Of a stretch of 64,000 bases of DNA, positions 26,010 through 34,919 are shown piece after piece. Each line of letters opens with the position of its first letter. Within the stretch, counting starts at the first letter, position 1. The stretch is from Hellea balneolensis DSM 19091 (GTDB lineage Bacteria; Pseudomonadota; Alphaproteobacteria; Caulobacterales; Maricaulaceae): the NCBI RefSeq assembly GCF_000428525.1, contig NZ_AUAC01000002.1, forward strand, positions 186,001 through 250,000. The letters are read 5' to 3'. The notes beneath the pieces are model-generated. The model was given only the letters and a program-made list of their open reading frames with translations, ran no database searches and was not told the origin of the DNA. The position numbers were made by a program, and so were the translations under genes.

Positions 26010-26771
26010 CTAACCTTCGCGCTCCAAAATAGCGTGATATTCTTCCCAAACATCTTTCGGTGTTCCGTCCATAATAATCTCGCCTCGCGCCATCAAAATG
26101 GCACGGTTACAAAGCTCATATGTGATATCGGGGGAATGCGTAGAAAGCACAAGAATATTAGACTTCTTGAAAAGTTCCCGTGCGCGAGCTTCAGCTTTCT
26201 TAAAAAATTTGGCATCTCCTGCCCCGATAACTTCGTCTACGACGATAATATCTGCCGGCTTATAAGTGACGGCACCAAACATGAAACGCACTAGCATACC
26301 CGAGGAGTAAGTGTTTAAGGGGAGGTCAAAAAACTCACCTAGCTCTGTAAATTCCAAAACATTTTCAGTGAAAGCTTCAAGCTCACCTTTCGAAATCCCC
26401 AAAAGACGCGAGATTAGCTTTAGGTTTGTTCGCGCCGAGACCTCCATATTAACACCACTACCTAAGCTTAGAAGTGAAAGTATAGATCCTTCAATATCAG
26501 CTTTGCCTGATAATGGGTGGATAATACCGGAGACAGTTTTCAATAGAGTGGATTTCCCAGCACCATTACGCCCTATCACAGCAAGCCTGTCACCAGATTT
26601 AACATCCAACGACAAGCCCCTTATCGCGTTTACATAGGGAATTTTTTTCATATCGCCAGCAATGCGGCCAAATGAGGCTGTTGCGGCCAAGGCCGCCATA
26701 GTAGAGCGCTCTCGCCCACCAACGCGAATGGGGTAGCTCACGTCTATATTATCGAAATGAATATGGGTCAT
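26010..26771 (-). CDS. Polysaccharide ABC exporter ATP-binding protein (Wzt/KpsT type)
   Basis: ATPase of an O-antigen/capsule ABC exporter. Walker A VIGRNGAGKSTLLK, signature TYSSGMLVRFMFG and Walker B DIIVVDEVIGAGDAKF with LSTHS switch are seen; the FDNIDVSYPI N-terminus and the SSGM signature variant are typical of KpsT/Wzt/TagH proteins. At about 253 residues there is no C-terminal carbohydrate-binding extension, so chain-length recognition resides elsewhere. I place the start at 26771, where it forms TAATG with the permease stop. It is the last gene of the polysaccharide operon. Confidence 0.92.
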   Translation of the reverse strand: MTHIHFDNIDVSYPIRVGGRERSTMAALAATASFGRIAGDMKKIPYVNAIRGLSLDVKSGDRLAVIGRNGAGKSTLLKTVSGIIHPLSGKADIEGSILSLLSLGSGVNMEVSARTNLKLISRLLGISKGELEAFTENVLEFTELGEFFDLPLNTYSSGMLVRFMFGAVTYKPADIIVVDEVIGAGDAKFFKKAEARARELFKKSNILVLSTHSPDITYELCNRAILMARGEIIMDGTPKDVWEEYHAILEREG

Positions 26772-27559
26772 TACTGCATCCACATCCCGATTTTGCTACG
26801 CCGTTTGGAATAGATAAATATACCCAAAGTTAAGACCCCTACAGATACGGTGGTAGCGATTATAAAACTATCTAAAGGAATTCCTTGGTCAAGAATCGGC
26901 CCCCTAACAACCTCTAGAAAATGGAACAGGGGATTGTAATGCACAAAGGCGCTACGAGTTGGGCCCAGAGCAGACTCCAACCAGAATACAGGCGTGAATA
27001 AAAATAGAAACAACATGATCGATTCTAATGCATGGCTGAGGTCGGAATATCTTACGCCATACGAAGCAATGATAAGTGCCAAACCATACGCAAACATGAG
27101 GTTAGTAAATATGCCTGGAATTGCCATAAATGATACAACCCCTAAATCTTTCTGAGCAATCAAAATGACGGGAATAGCAACCAAAAGGTGGATAGCTAGC
27201 ACGATTCCCTCAACAAACACCTTTCGCGTGATCTGCATGCTCCAAGGGACATTATAGGTAAAAAGAATGTTCTTTCCGCTCTCCAGATAAGAAGAAGCCC
27301 CTGTCATTACAGTTGATAGAAATGTCCATAAGGCAATGCCTAAGGACACATAGACCAAAAAATCTGCAATCGGTGTTTTGAACAGCGCACCAAACACAAT
27401 TGTAATACCTATGACCAGCATTGCGTTTGAAATAACAATCCAAAATGGTCCCAAGACAGTCCTCGAGAACCGGTCTTTGATATCTTGCCAAGCCAAATCA
27501 AATGCTAAGTCCCATTTTGGAAACAAACGGCCAAAGACATTTGGTTTAGATGAAGCCAT
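26771..27559 (-). CDS. Polysaccharide ABC exporter permease (Wzm/KpsM type)
   Basis: Six-helix inner-membrane permease of 262 residues. It begins with a cytoplasmic segment (KWDLAFDLAWQDIKDRFSRTVLGPFW) and the family-typical WIVISNAMLVIGITIVFG, then helices ending in LFLFTPVFWLESAL, YNPLFHFLEVVRGPIL and a last helix followed by SKRRSKIG. This is the ABC-2 subfamily that exports undecaprenyl-linked O-antigen or capsule polymers. It follows the double glycosyltransferase by 2 bases and couples to the ATPase. Confidence 0.92.
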   Translation of the reverse strand: MASSKPNVFGRLFPKWDLAFDLAWQDIKDRFSRTVLGPFWIVISNAMLVIGITIVFGALFKTPIADFLVYVSLGIALWTFLSTVMTGASSYLESGKNILFTYNVPWSMQITRKVFVEGIVLAIHLLVAIPVILIAQKDLGVVSFMAIPGIFTNLMFAYGLALIIASYGVRYSDLSHALESIMLFLFLFTPVFWLESALGPTRSAFVHYNPLFHFLEVVRGPILDQGIPLDSFIIATTVSVGVLTLGIFIYSKRRSKIGMWMQ

Positions 27560-27561
27560 GA

Positions 27562-29388
27562 TTATCTCGTGCTCACCTGAATAATGTAAGGGTCTTCAGC
27601 ATTAGGCTCGCCATTCATCCCGACCTCAAGAACAATAGGTTTTCCGAACTTCTTTTTTGACTTTACCATCTCAGCATTTCCATAAGCCACACGTATCGTG
27701 TCAAGACTGACAATTTTATCTGCCTTTTCGGACATTGGGTGTGAGGCTGCTGCGGCTCTCATTTTTGAAAGCTCTGCAAGGCCTTCGCCCAAGCTTTTAA
27801 TAGACTTCTTCTCTTTGCGATGAAGCGGATGCCGATACATCGCTTTCATAATTTCCGTAAGTCCTTCTATGCCCTTTGAAAGATTAAGAGCTGCACTATC
27901 ATCACGCCAAGTAATAATTGAAAGAGGTTCATCGACACCCAAAATAGGATAACGGGCTGCTACCCATAACCAGGTTTCAATATCTTCGCCTAAATTTGAA
28001 GCCACAGGAAACTTGAGTCCCATTGCAATAAATATCCTGTGAAACATAACTGTCGGGGTGGATATAGAGCAAGAACGAATAATGTCTGGGTATAGGTTGC
28101 CATGTTGCTTACCACTATGAATGATGCCAAGTCCGGATCTGCCATTAGGATATTCAACATGATAACTCGTATGCGAGAATAAATAACCGCCTTCAGTCAT
28201 GGCAGATAATTGATGCGAAACTTTGTAAGGCATAAAGACATCGTCACTATCCAAGAATGCAATATACTCTCCAGTTGCAACCTTCAAACCTGTGTTGCGT
28301 GCATTGCCCACTCCACCGTTTTCGATATCAACAATTTTAGCATTCTCATGTTTGGCAATGAGAGACCGCACAGATTTTATATCGCTTGTTGATCCATCAT
28401 TTACGGCTATAACTTCAATATTAGGATGCGTTTGATCTAACGCACTTTTTATAGCCCGACATGTCAATCTTGGTTCATTAAAAAACGGGATGACAATTGA
28501 AACGAGCGTGTCTTCCTCGGCCAACTTAGCTTGTTCTTTGGCATGTTCAGTGGCCGCAAGATACGGTGTTTTGCTCAGAAAACCCTCAAGTTCAGTGAAA
28601 TATTTCTTACGGCTACCATTTAAAATAATCTTCTCTGTATCGCTTCTGCGGGACATCATCCAAATCCAGAGCTTATCACCCTCCACATTAGCTTTTGGAT
28701 TGTTCGTATCTTGGCCAGGGTGAATTCTATATTTCACCAAAGTTTCCGGCATAAATAAGAATTCACCATCTTCACGCAATCGGTCCCACATTTCATAATC
28801 CTGCGTAAACCTTAGCTCGGTCTTGAAGGGTAAATGTTTTCGCAAAATTTGTGTAGGTATCATCAATGTACAGCCATTGATCATACCGCGGAGCAGGGCG
28901 ATACTGGGCGTCTTCATGAGAAGCTCTTTGTCCATTTGACTCTCATGCCAAACTTTACCGTTATCATCCATCAGAAAGTAATCCCCAAAAAGCATTACAT
29001 CACCACGGCCAAGAGATCTTAAGAAATCTACTTGTTTTTGGGTTTTGTCTGGTAAGTGCTCATCATCATGACTGAGCCAACAAAATAAGTCACCCGTCAT
29101 ATGCTCAAGAGCTGTATTCATCGCACCCGCAACACCTTGGTTTTCCTGCTCTATATAGACAATGTCATCACCAAAATTTTTACAGATTTTAGCAGTCGCA
29201 CCGTCATCTTTAGAGCCGTCATTAACGACCAAAACTTCCATATTTTCATAAGTCTGATTTAATGCACTGTTGATGGCATTTTCGACATAATTTGATCCGT
29301 TATAGACAGGGATCACAATGGTGACTTTCGGCTCTCCGCTCAAGAAAAGGCTATCGGCATATTTATCGGAATCAATGCTTTTTATCAT
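27562..29388 (-). CDS. Two-domain family 2 glycosyltransferase
   Basis: A 608-residue cytoplasmic protein with two tandem GT-A (GT2) domains. Domain 1 (about 20-250): VTIVIPVYNGSNYVENAI, LVVNDGS and the DxD-like WLSHDDEHLPD. Domain 2 (about 293-520): VSIVIPFFNEPRLTCRAI, VIAVNDGS, GGVGNARNTGL and FLDSDDVFMP. A C-terminal 80-residue tail includes Lys-rich helices. Having two active-looking sites suggests that it adds two sugars or alternates linkages during chain building. It overlaps the small upstream gene by ATGA and precedes the exporter. Donor and acceptor sugars are not predictable. Confidence 0.9.
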   Translation of the reverse strand: MIKSIDSDKYADSLFLSGEPKVTIVIPVYNGSNYVENAINSALNQTYENMEVLVVNDGSKDDGATAKICKNFGDDIVYIEQENQGVAGAMNTALEHMTGDLFCWLSHDDEHLPDKTQKQVDFLRSLGRGDVMLFGDYFLMDDNGKVWHESQMDKELLMKTPSIALLRGMINGCTLMIPTQILRKHLPFKTELRFTQDYEMWDRLREDGEFLFMPETLVKYRIHPGQDTNNPKANVEGDKLWIWMMSRRSDTEKIILNGSRKKYFTELEGFLSKTPYLAATEHAKEQAKLAEEDTLVSIVIPFFNEPRLTCRAIKSALDQTHPNIEVIAVNDGSTSDIKSVRSLIAKHENAKIVDIENGGVGNARNTGLKVATGEYIAFLDSDDVFMPYKVSHQLSAMTEGGYLFSHTSYHVEYPNGRSGLGIIHSGKQHGNLYPDIIRSCSISTPTVMFHRIFIAMGLKFPVASNLGEDIETWLWVAARYPILGVDEPLSIITWRDDSAALNLSKGIEGLTEIMKAMYRHPLHRKEKKSIKSLGEGLAELSKMRAAAASHPMSEKADKIVSLDTIRVAYGNAEMVKSKKKFGKPIVLEVGMNGEPNAEDPYIIQVSTR

Positions 29389-29768
29389 GATTTTCTCTTA
29401 ACCGATGAAGTTTTGGGTTTAGACCCACTTTTAACACTTTTATTTGCAGAATTTAACAATAAATGATTATAATCAATCTGTAAAACATATAGGCTAGCCT
29501 CTAACGCAGCCGCCCGTTTTTGCTCTTCTCTCAATGACGTTGCTACTGTTTTGAAAGCTACTTCCAAATCGGTGTCGGGAAGTATTTTTTGTACGAACTC
29601 CAAATCTTCTGCATCAACATCATTTTCAGAGGAGATAACATCTTTGGGATCAATTCCATGGCGCTTAAGGAATTTTCGTAATTGTTTATTCTCATGCATC
29701 ATCAGGCGCGTCCGCATGATATGCTTATGAACGAGGGGAACTGTTCTGAGGAAATCTTCAAACGCCAT
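29385..29768 (-). CDS. Small coiled-coil protein in the polysaccharide operon
   Basis: A 127-residue protein I do not recognise. It starts with an amphipathic basic helix (FEDFLRTVPLVHKHIMRTRLMMHENKQLRKFLKRH), has an acidic middle (SENDVDAEDLEF) and a coiled-coil-like helix (TSLREEQKRAAALEASLYVLQIDYNHLLL) and ends in a Lys/Ser-rich tail. The layout resembles the other small protein of this locus at 34236, and such segments occur N-terminally in some glycosyltransferases and methyltransferases. It overlaps the glycosyltransferase by ATGA, suggesting it is a partner or chaperone of that enzyme. Confidence 0.7.
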   Translation of the reverse strand: MAFEDFLRTVPLVHKHIMRTRLMMHENKQLRKFLKRHGIDPKDVISSENDVDAEDLEFVQKILPDTDLEVAFKTVATSLREEQKRAAALEASLYVLQIDYNHLLLNSANKSVKSGSKPKTSSVKRKS

Positions 29769-29776
29769 GGTGATAC

Positions 29777-30895
29777 CTAAGCTTGGATTCCTTTACGCCA
29801 TGTCTCACGATTTACAAGATCCACATAGCTCATAACCGCATATAATATTTTACGGCTAACATGACCACCGCGATAATCATTAACGTTATCAAAGGTCTTA
29901 GAGGATAGTTGGGTAACAATTTTAACCGCGTTTAAAATTTTCTGAGTGTTAAGTGGAACCATTACTAAGCCGCCAGCATCCATGATCTCAGGACGCTCAT
30001 GTGCATCGCGAACGGTTACTGCGGGAAACCCTAAAAGGTTTGATTCTTCGCTTATCGTGCCGCTATCAGATATAACACAATGAGCATTTTTCTGCAGAGC
30101 TATGTAGTCGAAAAATCCGAAAGGAGGGAGAAACACATCATCATCTTTTAGGCCCTGCGCCTCTAATCGTACACGAGTCCTCGGATGGGTGCTGACAATA
30201 ACCTTACAGCCGAAGGTTTTTTGAAGCTCTTTAACTAATATAGAAAGTTCTTTTATGCGTTCAGGTCTGTCAACATTCTCCTCACGATGAAGGCTTAAAA
30301 TAAAATACTTGTTTTTCGTTAAATTCAATTTTTCTAGAATATCAGAACTAGAAATTTTATCATGATAGAAAGCTAGCACCTCCTCCATGTGAGACCCACT
30401 CACTATAACGCGGTCACCAGGAATGCCTTCTGCAACGAGATATTCTTTTGCACGTTCTGTCAGGGCAAAATTTATATCTGAAGTGTGGTCAATAATCTTA
30501 CGATTTATCTCCTCGGGAACGCGCTCATCAAAACAGCGATTGCCGGCTTCCATATGAAAAATAGGAATTTTTTTCCGCTTAGCCGCGATGACACTTAAAC
30601 CGGAATTGGTGTCACCATATATCAACATGGCATCAGGTTTGACTTCATCCAGTATCTTATCAGATTTGACGAGAATATTACCAATGGTTTCCATGGCAGA
30701 CCCTACAACTGCGGCTTCCATAAAATAGTCCGGCTTGCGAATTCCAAGATCATCAAAAAAGACCTTGTTTAGCTCATAATCGTAGTTCTGTCCCGTGTGA
30801 ACAAGAACATGTTCAGTATGGTCATCAAAAGTCGCGATAACTCGAGACATTTTTATGAGTTCAGGGCGCGTTCCAACGATGGTCAATATCTTCAT
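29777..30895 (-). CDS. UDP-HexNAc 2-epimerase (FnlC/WbjD/WbvD type)
   Basis: Non-hydrolysing UDP-sugar 2-epimerase of the WecB fold, 372 residues. Motifs: TIVGTRPELIKMSRV, HVLVHTGQNYDYELNKVFFDDLGIRKPDY, LIYGDTNS, HMEAGNRCFDERVPEEINR, LSLHREENVD and DSGTISEES. The YDYELNKVFFDDLGIRKPDYF stretch and GNRCFD variant point to the subgroup that acts last in UDP-N-acetyl-L-fucosamine or L-quinovosamine synthesis rather than to WecB proper. It overlaps the 4,6-dehydratase gene by ATGA, which supports that pathway. Confidence 0.88.
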   Translation of the reverse strand: MKILTIVGTRPELIKMSRVIATFDDHTEHVLVHTGQNYDYELNKVFFDDLGIRKPDYFMEAAVVGSAMETIGNILVKSDKILDEVKPDAMLIYGDTNSGLSVIAAKRKKIPIFHMEAGNRCFDERVPEEINRKIIDHTSDINFALTERAKEYLVAEGIPGDRVIVSGSHMEEVLAFYHDKISSSDILEKLNLTKNKYFILSLHREENVDRPERIKELSILVKELQKTFGCKVIVSTHPRTRVRLEAQGLKDDDVFLPPFGFFDYIALQKNAHCVISDSGTISEESNLLGFPAVTVRDAHERPEIMDAGGLVMVPLNTQKILNAVKIVTQLSSKTFDNVNDYRGGHVSRKILYAVMSYVDLVNRETWRKGIQA

Positions 30896-31941
30896 GAGGG
30901 CGACCAGTAAGCATGCTTATCCATGCGGCCTAATTGCTGCTGAATAAAGTCAATTTTAAGCAATAATTCTGCTGTCTCATCAACATTTAGAATGTTGGTA
31001 TTTTGAGAGCTATATTCATTGGGAATTACAGGAATATTATCCCCGTCATCCACATATTTGTCATAGTTAAGATCGCGTGCATCACATGGAATGCGAAGAT
31101 AATTACCTTCATCAACCGCGACCTGCATCTCTTCACGGCCGGCAAGAGCCTCATACATTTTTTCGCCGTGCCTTATACCAATAGACTTAACCGGAACTTC
31201 TTTTTCAAAAACCTTCATGAGCGCCAAATAAAGTGTTTCAATCGTAGCTGCCGGAGACTTCTGGACAAATGTATCACCTTGATTGCCATTCTCATAAGCG
31301 TATTTCACGAGCGCCACAGACTCGGGCAAAGACATCAAAAATCGTGTCATATCTTTATTGGTAACTGTAACGGGACCTCCCGACAAAATTTGATTTGTGA
31401 ATAGCGGAATGACCGACCCCCTCGAAGCCATCACATTTCCGTAACGCGTTACGTTTACAATAGGGCCATTAGAACCAATGTGGCGAGAACGTGCAATCGC
31501 AACCTTTTCCATCATGGCCTTACTGATACCCATAGCATTAATTGGATAAACGGCCTTGTCGGTGCTGAGAACAACTATCTGCTTTACATCGTTTTCGATT
31601 GCAGCACGAATTGTATTGTCCGTACCCTCAACATTAGTCTTTACAGCTTCCATAGGAAAAAACTCACAAGAGGGGACTTGCTTCAACGCAGCGGCATGAA
31701 AAATGTAATCCACCCCGTAACTTGCGACTCTTACGCTATCAATATTGCGAACATCGCCGATGTAGAATTTAAGGCGGTTATCTTTGTAAAATTTCCGCAT
31801 ATCATCTTGTTTTTTTTCATCGCGGCTGAGTACGCGTATTTCTTTGACGTCTTCCGTGAGGAAGCTTCTCAAAACCATATTTCCGAAGGATCCAGTTCCT
31901 CCGTTAATCAAGATGGATTTATTTGCTAAATTATTGCTCAT
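30892..31941 (-). CDS. UDP-GlcNAc 4,6-dehydratase/5-epimerase (FnlA/CapE/WbvB type)
   Basis: Short-chain-dehydrogenase-fold enzyme of 349 residues that begins conversion of UDP-GlcNAc to 6-deoxy-L-amino sugars. Seen: NAD motif LINGGTGSFGNMVLRSF, LSRDEKKQDDMRKFY, YIGDVRN, FHAAALKQVPSCEFFPMEAVKTNV, the active-site region VLSTDKAVYPINAMGISKAMMEK (here the usual YxxxK Tyr is replaced in the MGxxK pattern found in this CapE/FlaA1 subgroup) and RYGNVMASRGSVIPLF. The neighbours supply a reductase and a 2-epimerase, completing the three-step pathway. Confidence 0.92.
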   Translation of the reverse strand: MSNNLANKSILINGGTGSFGNMVLRSFLTEDVKEIRVLSRDEKKQDDMRKFYKDNRLKFYIGDVRNIDSVRVASYGVDYIFHAAALKQVPSCEFFPMEAVKTNVEGTDNTIRAAIENDVKQIVVLSTDKAVYPINAMGISKAMMEKVAIARSRHIGSNGPIVNVTRYGNVMASRGSVIPLFTNQILSGGPVTVTNKDMTRFLMSLPESVALVKYAYENGNQGDTFVQKSPAATIETLYLALMKVFEKEVPVKSIGIRHGEKMYEALAGREEMQVAVDEGNYLRIPCDARDLNYDKYVDDGDNIPVIPNEYSSQNTNILNVDETAELLLKIDFIQQQLGRMDKHAYWSPS

Positions 31942-32857
31942 TTCGACTCCAAACTGGTCGAGTTTCTTTCATTATATCAATCAATTCCGGCCATTCAGGT
32001 GAGGAAAAACCCGTCTCAGCCATAAATTTCGAAGAGTCCAGTGATCTATCAATCACCAAGTCGGAATTTGGAACCAACTTGACATTGTGTTGGTACTTTC
32101 GCGCTACTAAGCAAAGCAGGTTATGCTTGTCAATCGGGTTCGCAGAAATATGGTATAAACCATTGAGAGATGTATTGGGCAGTATATATCGTCCGATTAT
32201 TTGGGCTAAATAAGCTGTAGGAAACCCTGAAAAAATGGCTTTATCGAAACCTTTAACCTGACCGGACGTCGATAAAAACCAATCTATCAGAGAAGCAGCT
32301 CGGCCACTTTCATGACCTATTATTGATGTCCGTATTGTTAAGGCATTTGGATTATCAGTAACTTCACCCAAAAGTTTTGAGACTCCATAGATATCCCTTG
32401 CGTCCGGCTCATCCTCTTCAGAATACATTCCCTTTTTACCCGTGAAAACACAATCGGTTGAGACTTCTATAAAACGAGCCTCGACCTCTTCACAAAGCTC
32501 CATTAAATAATGTGGTAGCCAAGCATTTATCTTTATGAAATCCGACTTCTTAACCTGACCGCTTATTTGTTTTATAAGTCCAATCGCATTTATAACGACA
32601 TTAATCTCATTGCTTTTCATTATGTTCCGCAAAGCGTCTTTATCAAAAACATCCTCTAACGTCACAAGTGACATGTTCTCATTAATTTTAGGGGTAGGGG
32701 ATCCCGGCCTGACGCTACCGATAGTTCGGTAGCTTGCACTTACTTTAGGGAGCTCGGCAAACAGAGCGCTTCCAAGCATGCCGGAAGCTCCTAAAATTAG
32801 GACGTTAAGCGATTCAGGATCTGCTATTGGTTGATATCTCACAGCTATAATATTCAA
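31931..32857 (-). CDS. RmlD-like NAD(P)-dependent sugar reductase
   Basis: A 308-residue RmlD/dTDP-4-dehydrorhamnose-reductase-like protein. Rossmann motif VLILGASGMLGSALF, conserved VVINAIGL and KINAWLPHYL, STDCVFTGKKGMY, and YGVSK with the catalytic Tyr/Lys. In O-antigen loci with an FnlA-like dehydratase and a WbvD-like 2-epimerase, a reductase of this plain type (WbvR/QnlB role) gives UDP-L-RhaNAc and then UDP-L-QuiNAc, whereas FucNAc pathways use a longer, cupin-bearing FnlB/CapF. The protein lacks that extra domain. It overlaps its neighbours on both sides. Confidence 0.85.
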   Translation of the reverse strand: MNIIAVRYQPIADPESLNVLILGASGMLGSALFAELPKVSASYRTIGSVRPGSPTPKINENMSLVTLEDVFDKDALRNIMKSNEINVVINAIGLIKQISGQVKKSDFIKINAWLPHYLMELCEEVEARFIEVSTDCVFTGKKGMYSEEDEPDARDIYGVSKLLGEVTDNPNALTIRTSIIGHESGRAASLIDWFLSTSGQVKGFDKAIFSGFPTAYLAQIIGRYILPNTSLNGLYHISANPIDKHNLLCLVARKYQHNVKLVPNSDLVIDRSLDSSKFMAETGFSSPEWPELIDIMKETRPVWSRNEQ

Positions 32858-34185
32858 ATACGATTGTTGTTTTCATAACTCTCAAGCTCCTGAGAATTAC
32901 CTGCAATACTATTTGTAACAGACCAGAACCAAGCGCCTTCATTTATTGCTTCATACGGGTCGAATTTTTTGGGGTCGGTAACAACTAATTTTGGGTCTAG
33001 ATGAAGAATATTCGCCGTTGTATTTTTATAGTCTAATACAGCAAGCCCAGCTTGATCTATGTGCCAGTTGAGTTTTGCCTCATTATTCATGGCGCTTGTA
33101 AAGTAAGACTGCAGCTGTAAAGCTGCTTTTAGGCCTTCTTGACTTGGCCTAAATAGTGACAACGTCGCAGATATAACTGAAAGTATATTCAGCACACCTT
33201 TTGGAAACCTCAATAAAGCAACATCAAATTCATCATCAAGCAAACCTGCTGGTGATCGTAGAGGAATTTGATCAATATCAGCTACTAGGACAGGCTTATC
33301 GAAACTTCTCAAGAAAAGGGGCAATACATTGAATCTCTCAAAAGAATATACCGCCTTTTTTTGATGCTCTTGAAATCTGTCGCGTTCAATATGTCGTTTT
33401 GAAAAAGATGTTGAAACTGGGCTTCTCGCAAGAGATTTAGCTAGTTTTTTCCAGGGAGCATTTCTAACACCAGGATCATTTTTTCCTAATGAAATTCCGT
33501 GAACATGAAGATGAATTTCGTCGTCCGATGTTTTAGAAAGACTTTTAGCAAGGCTTGGGCCGAACATCTGACAATAAAATAAATCCCCTGAAACCAAGTA
33601 TATAATTTTTGTTTTGGCGGATACATTAATCTCAGAGAGAATTTCAATATCCTCTAAGGTAAGAGCCTCATTTTCAATTTCTGCAGCTTCAACAAAAAGA
33701 TCTACTATTCTGGCATTTGTTTTCCATGTGTTATCACAGCTCACGGGCATAGACTGGTTGAATATATGTTGAGCATCCTCAAAGTCACCCAACGCAGATA
33801 AAAGACTTGCAAGTTGATATTCTGTGCTCGCTCTTGCAGAATCAAAGCACTCATCCTCAGGCAAAGCTTTTAGCGCATATTTGAGGGACTTTTCTGCAGC
33901 TTTATGCTTGCCCATGGTTGCAAGTATTTTGCCTCTCAATTGTGCGACCTCAAACATTTCAGGTCCCAAGACACCAGTATTCTGCTTTATATATGCTCCT
34001 AAAAATTTAGATGCTTTTTTACTTTTCCCATTAAGCTCAAAGGCACGCGCTAGTATTAGCCTCGAAGGATGATCTCCAGCTTCTTGCAAAACTTTTGCAA
34101 AGTCTTCGGCCTCTTGGTATGCGCCTTCAGCGAATAAGCCTTCACACCACTCAAGTAGGGCAGGATCATTTGAATATTTAGTGAT
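32854..34185 (-). CDS. TPR-containing putative glycosyltransferase, possible ATC start
   Basis: N-terminal TPR-like helices (KKASKFLGAYIKQ, HKAAEKSLKYALKAL, TEYQLASLLSALGDFEDAQHIF) precede a domain with KTKIIYLVSGDLFYCQMFG and VLVADIDQIPL, a DxD motif at D271/D273 counted from TTG 34089, typical of GT8-like or related GT-A enzymes. The frame remains open and TPR-like for 32 codons above the TTG (LLEWCEGLFAEGAYQEAEDFAKVL), with no ATG, GTG or TTG. AAGGA stands 7 bases from an ATC at 34185, which I take as the probable start. It overlaps the reductase gene by ATGA. Enzyme activity is inferred. Confidence 0.65.
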   Translation of the reverse strand: MTKYSNDPALLEWCEGLFAEGAYQEAEDFAKVLQEAGDHPSRLILARAFELNGKSKKASKFLGAYIKQNTGVLGPEMFEVAQLRGKILATMGKHKAAEKSLKYALKALPEDECFDSARASTEYQLASLLSALGDFEDAQHIFNQSMPVSCDNTWKTNARIVDLFVEAAEIENEALTLEDIEILSEINVSAKTKIIYLVSGDLFYCQMFGPSLAKSLSKTSDDEIHLHVHGISLGKNDPGVRNAPWKKLAKSLARSPVSTSFSKRHIERDRFQEHQKKAVYSFERFNVLPLFLRSFDKPVLVADIDQIPLRSPAGLLDDEFDVALLRFPKGVLNILSVISATLSLFRPSQEGLKAALQLQSYFTSAMNNEAKLNWHIDQAGLAVLDYKNTTANILHLDPKLVVTDPKKFDPYEAINEGAWFWSVTNSIAGNSQELESYENNNRI

Positions 34186-34235
34186 GGGTGTTTCCTTTTA
34201 ATCAAGCAGAAATACTAGAAGCATAATATGTTGAC

Positions 34236-34670
34236 TTATGCGCCAGACACTTTTGATTTTGATTTTTTTCGCGCAGTCGGGTGTTTTTTCTTAACATGCG
34301 TTGTTTTACTCATAAGGTCATCAATATCCAAAAACTCACTTTGGATAAGTGACTCATTTGTCTTTACTAATGACTCGTTGGACATACTCAATATACAATA
34401 CTGTTTATAAAGAGCATCATATTTTTCATTCAAAGCAAAGTTTAGCTCTAAGAGCTTATCACGTTCAGCTTTCAAGTAACTGACATCTGAAGAAACTGCA
34501 CTGCTATCCAAATCACCTGATTTGCCGCCTCTAATTGCACGTGCCATCTGCTTTTTCAAGACGGGGATGTGGCTTTCAAGCTCTTCGACTCTGCGGCGGC
34601 GATTTTCCAGGTCAACATAAACTCTTCTAAGTGGAGGAAAAATAAGCGCAATCTTTTTCAAAATGTTCAT
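34236..34670 (-). CDS. Small coiled-coil protein at the head of the polysaccharide operon
   Basis: A 144-residue protein of unknown function. It opens with a basic amphipathic segment (MNILKKIALIFPPLRRVYVDLENRRRRVEELESHI), followed by a long coiled coil (KAERDKLLELNFALNEKYDALYKQY) and a Lys-rich tail ending KKSKSKVSGA. The ATG at 34670 has GGAGAG upstream; the in-frame GTG at 34685 overlaps that ribosome-binding site and is rejected. The overall plan repeats that of the protein at 29385. It is the first gene of the run reaching to 26010 and may tether a sugar-transfer complex to the membrane; this is inference. Confidence 0.7.
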   Translation of the reverse strand: MNILKKIALIFPPLRRVYVDLENRRRRVEELESHIPVLKKQMARAIRGGKSGDLDSSAVSSDVSYLKAERDKLLELNFALNEKYDALYKQYCILSMSNESLVKTNESLIQSEFLDIDDLMSKTTHVKKKHPTARKKSKSKVSGA

Positions 34671-34889
34671 AAATGAACTCTCCACATACGCCGTTCGCTA
34701 CAAGTTTGTATATCTGCCAAGTAATGCGTTGAGCGTCAACTTAAATGCTCAAAGCTTTGTTGTAAAAAAGAAATTAACAATTTCTCATAATAAACATTAT
34801 GCGATTTATATATAAGCCGTCCTTGCAATCAAGAGGGTCATACAGAACGCCTCCCTTTAAACAAAAACCGAAAAACAGATTGCTATCTG

Positions 34890-34919
34890 TGCATTTGTGT
34901 GCACATAAGCACAAATGCA
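34890..34919. promoter_or_regulatory. Inverted-repeat operator of arsR-alkB
   Basis: Perfect 10-base arms TGCATTTGTG and CACAAATGCA separated by 10 bases, with a smaller TGTGCACA palindrome inside. The arsR ATG (34915) lies in the right arm, so a bound regulator would block initiation. Placement suggests autoregulation by the ArsR-type protein. Confidence 0.65.
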
